Shown here: piece after piece, positions 60,421 to 64,000 of the stretch
Layout: each line of letters begins with the position of its first letter
Position numbering within the stretch: the first letter of the stretch is position 1
Source: Streptomyces paradoxus
GTDB taxonomy: Bacteria > Actinomycetota > Actinomycetes > Streptomycetales > Streptomycetaceae
Reading direction: 5' to 3'
DNA length: 64,000 bases
Assembly (NCBI RefSeq): GCF_014202475.1
Contig: NZ_JACHGV010000015.1
Span: forward strand, 1-64,000
Translations under genes and position numbers: made by a program
Notes under the pieces: model-generated
Databases searched by the model: none
Told to the model about the DNA's origin: nothing
The model's input: only the letters and a program-made list of their open reading frames with translations

Positions 60421-60840
60421 ATGAGCAGTGATCTCGCACCCCGCCCCAATGGCGCAGTGCTCGCGCCGGCCGACGGCGACAACCGCTACAAGGCCGTCCA
60501 GGCCAAGCTCGACACCCTCCACCGCGCACTTGACGACGCCGGGCTCGGCCTGGAGGAACTCGTGCGCAACGTCGCGAAGAACCGCAAGCGTGCCGAGGAC
60601 GCGGCCCGCGATGTCGCCAACGCCGAACTCGACCCGAAGTTCGTGGAGCTGACCAGCAACGTAGGCGTCGCCCTCGCCGGCGCCGGTAAACAGGTCAAGA
60701 AGCTGCACGACACCGCGCAGGAGACCGCCGACCTCACCTACGAGACCAAGCGCACCCACTCCAAGCTCTATGGCGCGCTGGACGACATCCGCTCCAACCG
60801 GCGCGAGAGGACGCCCAAGCCGGGCTTCTTCAACGACTGA
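60421..60840 (+). CDS. Small transfer-operon protein upstream of traB
   Basis: A 139-residue helical protein: DNRYKAVQAKLDTLHRALDD, LGLEELVRNVAKNRKRAEDA, VELTSNVGVALAGAGKQVKK. No membrane segment and no recognised motif. The ATG at 60421 follows GAGGGAGG by seven bases. It lies between the low-complexity protein and traB, and probably works with them in conjugal DNA transfer. Confidence 0.65.
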   Translation: MSSDLAPRPNGAVLAPADGDNRYKAVQAKLDTLHRALDDAGLGLEELVRNVAKNRKRAEDAARDVANAELDPKFVELTSNVGVALAGAGKQVKKLHDTAQETADLTYETKRTHSKLYGALDDIRSNRRERTPKPGFFND

Positions 60841-60858
60841 CCCCCACTCCCCCAGCCA

Positions 60859-60892
60859 CGGGCGGCCCCGCGACAACTCGCGGGGCCGCCCG
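60859..60892 (+). terminator. Strong hairpin before traB
   Basis: CGGGCGGCCCCGCGA-caac-TCGCGGGGCCGCCCG is a perfect 15-bp stem, 26 bases before the traB GTG. There is no T-run. It could attenuate or process the mRNA. Confidence 0.55.
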
Positions 60893-60917
60893 TCCCGTTG
60901 TCCCGAAGGAGAAGCCG

Positions 60918-63041
60918 GTGACCACGCCGCGCAGTGTCGCGCTCGAACGCCTCGCTTACACCCTCGCCGCGCCCGTGCTGGCCGTGGCCCCGAACCTCTA
61001 CCCCGACAGCCCCGTCAACCAGGTCGTGCAACTGGCCGGCGCCGCCGGGATCGGCGGCTGGTTCCTCGCCGCCAAGAGCGATGAGCCCGGCGCCGGACGC
61101 AAGATCCTGCGCTGGTCCCCGCTGGTCCTGGCCGCCGCCGTCGACGTCGCCGCCGGGCACACCACCGGCTGGGGTCCGTACGGGATGGACGGGCTGCTCG
61201 CCGCCGGATGGGCGGCGGCCGGCTACCTGGTGATGCCGTTCTCCCGCCACACCCGCCGCCGACACCGCCCCGCCCTCGCCGCCCCGGCCCCGCAGCCGGC
61301 GCCCGCCGAAGTCCTCGAGGAGCCGGTGGCACAGCCGGACGACGGCGCCGACCTGCTCACCCGCGACGCCAGGGTGCTGTGGGAGCAGGCCGGGATGCCC
61401 GGCCGCACGCACATCGTCAAGGCCACCCGGCACGCCGGTCAGCGGCACGACATGACGATCCTGCTGCGCGCCTCGGAGACCGGGCGGCCGATCACCGGTC
61501 TCACGGAGGCCGCGGTTGCCGCGCCGTTCGGCGTGCACTCCAGCGACGTCGTCCTAGCCGAGGTCGCCATCCAGCCCGGCCGCCAGGGCGGGCCCGGCTG
61601 GATGGAGGCCCGCATCACCCCGGATGCCAACCAGCGGCGCCGCACCAAGCCGACCGCTCAGGAGCGCTGGACGGACCGGGTCGGCGGGCCCAAGGGCGGA
61701 GCCCCCGGATCTGAGCTGGTCCACAAGACCCGCGACGACGAACGCGGGGTGACGTTCTACCGGGCGAAGATGGCCGACTCCACCGAGACCCCGCGCATCG
61801 ACCTGGCCAAGGTCTGCCGCGCGCTGAACCTGCCCGAGGACGACTCCTGCGTGTTCGTCCTCATCGACGGAGCTGAGTTCCTGATCAGCGCGTTCGACAC
61901 CCCGCCGCTCAGCGCGATCTTCCCCGCCACCCGTGAGCTGCTCACCCCGGACACCAAGGGCATGTATGTGTGCGGGTTCACCATCACCGGCCAGCCGGTG
62001 AAGACGATGGTGTACCAGCACGACAAGAACGCAGCCGCGCACGGTCTGATCCTCGGGGTGTCCCGCTCCGGGAAAACACAGTTCTTCGCGATCAACATGG
62101 CCGCCCAGTCCCTGGACGGCCAGGTGGTGTGGCTGTCCACCGTCCGCAAGGACGAGAAGACCACCGTCCTCGGCCGGTACATCGACAGGCAGGGCTCGAA
62201 CGCGCTGTGGATGGCGCGGCAGCTGCGCGCGGCGAAGGCGCTGTGTGAGATCAGGGCAGAGATGCCCTGGCCGCACGACGGCCAGCCGCACGACTACAAG
62301 CCCGGCGATACGCGCTGCCCCTACCGGCAGCTGAACGTGTACGCGGATGAGTTCATGACCGCGGCGCAGGACGGGGACTTCGGCGAGTTCATCCAGAAGG
62401 ACGGCGACGACCTCACGGTCACCGGGCTGAAGTACGGCATCGGCTTCAACCCCGCCGGCCAGTCGCCGTTCGCACACAACGGGTTCTCCACGGAGATGAA
62501 GGACAACCTGCGGCAGAACTCAAGGCCGATCATCTTCAACATGGGCTCGCCCGGCGCCACCCGCAAGGCGGCGGAGGGCACCATGGAGAACGCCTACGAC
62601 GTGCCCACCATCCCGGCCCGCTACTCCCGCCAGGAGGGCTCCGCGATCGAGCGGGCCATGAAGGGCGAGGCTGACCCGGAGAACGGCGTCTCCACGGGCG
62701 GCGTCGCGGTCATCGTCCTCGACAACGGCCGCGCCGTGCTCATGCGGTCGCTGTACGCGGACTTCGACACCGACCTGTCCAACCTGTTCCCCGACGAGGT
62801 CAACCGGCTCACCGCCTACGAGATCGCGGAGTTGGAGAAGCGCGGCCTGTGGTTCGACTGGAACGAGCCCGTACGGCCCGGCGAGTTCTGGCCCGAGCCC
62901 GACGAGGACGACGAGGGCGAGGGCCACTCCAGCCGGCGCGGCGGCGGAGGCGGGCGCGGCTCCAAGGGCGGCGGCCGCTCCGAGCAGGTCGCCTCGCCCC
63001 GCCAGGCGTTGGAAGCCATCAAGAACCTCACCGACGCCTGA
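60918..63041 (+). CDS. traB: TraB-type FtsK/SpoIIIE DNA translocase
   Basis: A 707-residue conjugal transfer ATPase. Membrane-associated hydrophobic segments lie in the first 110 residues (YTLAAPVLAVAPNLYPD; VVQLAGAAGIGGWFLAAK; WSPLVLAAAVDVAAGHTTG; GLLAAGWAAAGYLVMPF). The FtsK-like motor has a P-loop GVSRSGKT (about 381-388), Walker B LNVYADEF (about 472) and downstream NMGSPGATRKAAEG. The C-terminus is acidic, then Gly/Arg-rich. Streptomycete TraB proteins form a hexameric pore that moves double-stranded plasmid DNA between mycelia after binding short repeats at a clt locus. GTG at 60918 with GAAGGAGAA. It is the main evidence for a conjugative element here. Confidence 0.9.
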   Translation: MTTPRSVALERLAYTLAAPVLAVAPNLYPDSPVNQVVQLAGAAGIGGWFLAAKSDEPGAGRKILRWSPLVLAAAVDVAAGHTTGWGPYGMDGLLAAGWAAAGYLVMPFSRHTRRRHRPALAAPAPQPAPAEVLEEPVAQPDDGADLLTRDARVLWEQAGMPGRTHIVKATRHAGQRHDMTILLRASETGRPITGLTEAAVAAPFGVHSSDVVLAEVAIQPGRQGGPGWMEARITPDANQRRRTKPTAQERWTDRVGGPKGGAPGSELVHKTRDDERGVTFYRAKMADSTETPRIDLAKVCRALNLPEDDSCVFVLIDGAEFLISAFDTPPLSAIFPATRELLTPDTKGMYVCGFTITGQPVKTMVYQHDKNAAAHGLILGVSRSGKTQFFAINMAAQSLDGQVVWLSTVRKDEKTTVLGRYIDRQGSNALWMARQLRAAKALCEIRAEMPWPHDGQPHDYKPGDTRCPYRQLNVYADEFMTAAQDGDFGEFIQKDGDDLTVTGLKYGIGFNPAGQSPFAHNGFSTEMKDNLRQNSRPIIFNMGSPGATRKAAEGTMENAYDVPTIPARYSRQEGSAIERAMKGEADPENGVSTGGVAVIVLDNGRAVLMRSLYADFDTDLSNLFPDEVNRLTAYEIAELEKRGLWFDWNEPVRPGEFWPEPDEDDEGEGHSSRRGGGGGRGSKGGGRSEQVASPRQALEAIKNLTDA

Positions 63042-63122
63042 TCACACCCCATCCATCCCCGGGGCCGGCCCTCCCGAGCGCGGCCGGCCCCACCCGATCC
63101 CTCGTGAAGGAGCACCACCGCC

Positions 63123-63311
63123 GTGGCTCTCTCCATTTCGGCCGCCGTGCTGCTGGGCATCATCGTCGTCGTCCTGGTCAAGGGCGGATACGTCCGCGTC
63201 GGCTCGGCACTGGCCTGCACGCTGTTCGGCTTTACCCTCGCTGCTACCGGCTTGTCCCCGGCCATCAACAGCGGCCTCGCCTCGCTTTCCGGACTGATCT
63301 CCAGCTTCTAA
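63123..63311 (+). CDS. Spd-like small membrane protein
   Basis: A 62-residue hydrophobic protein with two membrane segments (LSISAAVLLGIIVVVLVKGG; GSALACTLFGFTLAATGLSPA). Small membrane proteins of this kind follow traB in streptomycete plasmids and promote spread between mycelial compartments. GTG at 63123, with AAGGAG about eleven bases upstream. Confidence 0.75.
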   Translation: MALSISAAVLLGIIVVVLVKGGYVRVGSALACTLFGFTLAATGLSPAINSGLASLSGLISSF

Positions 63312-63473
63312 CTACGCCTCGGTCCACGGCGGGTCGGGGGTGTAGTTGAGCCCGTCGCAGAAGCGGCAGTCCCACTCCGAGGGCACCTCCCACTTGTCGA
63401 CCCAGAAGCCGACCTGCTTGCCCACGAAGAAGTTGTCCCCGCCGCACCACCCGCACTCGAAGACGAACTCCAC
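63312..63473 (-). CDS. Small zinc-ribbon protein
   Basis: A 53-residue protein on the opposite strand to the transfer operon: VEFVFECGWCGGDNFFVGKQ, then VGFWVDKWEVPSEWDCRFCD and GLNYTPDPPWTEA. Two CxxC pairs (CGWC, CRFC) make a probable zinc site. The GTG at 63473 follows GGGGAGGGG by about six bases, and its stop touches the stop of the Spd-like gene (convergent, no gap). Nucleic-acid or protein binding is likely; the role is unknown. Confidence 0.65.
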   Translation of the reverse strand: MEFVFECGWCGGDNFFVGKQVGFWVDKWEVPSEWDCRFCDGLNYTPDPPWTEA

Positions 63474-63561
63474 CAGATCCCCTCCCCCGCGCCTGTTGGA
63501 TCGAGGATGCCCCCGGCGCAGGTGCGGTGACTACCCACCCGCCAGCCCCAACTCACCTGCT

Positions 63562-63619
63562 GCGCAACGGCGCAGCGCGCCGCCGGACACGACTCCGGCG
63601 ACGCCCTTCGCCGTTGCGC
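63562..63619. other. Nested inverted repeats
   Basis: The outer stem GCGCAACGGCG (63562-63572) pairs with CGCCGTTGCGC (63609-63619), 11 bp. Inside, CGCCGGA-cacgac-TCCGGCG (63581-63600) forms a second 7-bp hairpin. The block precedes the last gene by 78 bases and could be an RNA leader or a protein/DNA site. Confidence 0.5.
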
Positions 63620-63696
63620 CCGGCCCCTCCCCCACGCGCCCTCCCGGTCACCACGGCCATGAGGGCGCTCCCCTTCCCGCGTGATCGGAGGACCCC

Positions 63697-64000
63697 ATGG
63701 ACCCCCTGCACAACACTCAGTCCGGCATGCCCGCATCCGAGGCCGCGGCCGAAGCCCGCCGCCTGATTGACGACTGGGCGAGCAAGCCCGTACGCCACCA
63801 CCCCACCTCGTTCCGCGATCACACCGAGCCGCCCGTCTACGGCGATGCCCCGCCCGTGCCGCAGCCCGACCACCGGATCGTCCCTGCCTGGGCGGCCGGT
63901 ATCGCCGTTGCCTCCATCGGCGTGGGCGCCGGAGTCACCGGCATCGGCTGCGGCGCCTGGCTCGTGCTCCAGGGCCTGGCCTCCGTCACGTTGAACAGCG
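63697..64000 (+). CDS. Spd-like membrane protein (partial, runs off the window)
   Basis: The frame opens MDPLHNTQSGMPASEAAAEA with GGAGG five bases before the ATG and stays open to the end of the window (101 codons). A soluble Pro/His-rich part (about 25-65) precedes a membrane segment, VPAWAAGIAVASIGVGAGVTGIGCG. Its position after traB and the small Spd-like gene fits a SpdB-type spread protein. The C-terminus is not visible. Confidence 0.65.
   Translation, partial: MDPLHNTQSGMPASEAAAEARRLIDDWASKPVRHHPTSFRDHTEPPVYGDAPPVPQPDHRIVPAWAAGIAVASIGVGAGVTGIGCGAWLVLQGLASVTLNS

Noticed and set aside
58859..60529. 556-codon minus-strand frame
   Set aside because: Antisense to the low-complexity transfer protein; composition is Arg/Ala/Gly shadow sequence.
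60421..60840. Calling this small gene TraB
   Set aside because: It has no P-loop or motor motif; the FtsK-like TraB is the gene at 60918-63041.
1..64000. tRNA, rRNA, CRISPR array, integrase, telomere
   Set aside because: None were recognisable by eye. There is no regularly spaced short repeat array, and no tyrosine or serine recombinase motifs were seen in the proteins.

Overview
The window is high-GC actinomycete DNA. WhiB, DUF5999 and DUF6197 proteins, an FtsK-like TraB transfer cluster, XRE/ImmA/MAB_1171c genes, a bacterial sesquiterpene cyclase and many IS5-type remnants point to Streptomyces or a close relative. It looks like accessory DNA: part of a large plasmid or integrated element, or a chromosomal arm beside one. 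I see no rRNA, tRNA, CRISPR, integrase or telomere.

Layout. 0-6.3 kb: a sugar-modifying group (MurG-like glycosyltransferase, DegT aminotransferase, ATP-grasp ligase, dTDP-glucose 4,6-dehydratase) with an XRE/TPR regulator. 6.3-10.1 kb: decayed genes, an 85-bp MITE-like element, an Imm51 immunity gene, an IS5 transposase remnant and copy 1 of a possible structured RNA. 10.2-14.9 kb: a four-gene minus-strand lipoprotein/membrane operon, then a TrpA paralogue overlapping an ATP-grasp protein that has lost its catalytic residues. 15.6-22.7 kb: XRE regulator, two overlapping cytochromes P450 (the first lacking the ExxR arginine), an ImmA-type metalloprotease, a MAB_1171c-type membrane protein and a terpene cyclase. 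23.3-30.6 kb: HEAT-repeat and DUF4259 proteins, IS wreckage, a secreted barnase-type polymorphic toxin with its barstar, a scrap of phage terminase, a 1.67-kb IS with a convergent second ORF, and a staphylococcal-nuclease-like protein. 31-43 kb: a STAND NTPase with two predicted 7-bladed WD40 propellers built from near-identical 126-bp repeats, a third P450, a colicin-type immunity protein, a secreted NucA/NucB DNase with a likely immunity partner, and an NB-ARC/TPR protein whose repeat array is cut short. 43.4-46.5 kb: an IS1182 scrap, an AbiEii nucleotidyltransferase pair and a HEPN-like protein with a zinc ribbon.

46.6 kb to the end is plasmid or ICE backbone: a large HTH/zinc-ribbon protein (replication-initiator-like), an XRE regulator overlapping a small monooxygenase, a divergent promoter with palindromic operators, copy 2 of the possible RNA, and a long rightward operon (anti-sigma-type ATPase, WhiB, DUF5999, DUF6197, coiled-coil/membrane spread-like proteins, TraB, small Spd-like membrane proteins). 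GC-rich hairpins lie in several gaps between these genes.

Together the right third supplies maintenance and conjugal transfer. The middle is a conflict and immunity island (toxins, orphan immunity genes, STAND sensors, abortive-infection-type genes) riddled with IS debris. The left third holds small biosynthetic units, each beside its own regulator.
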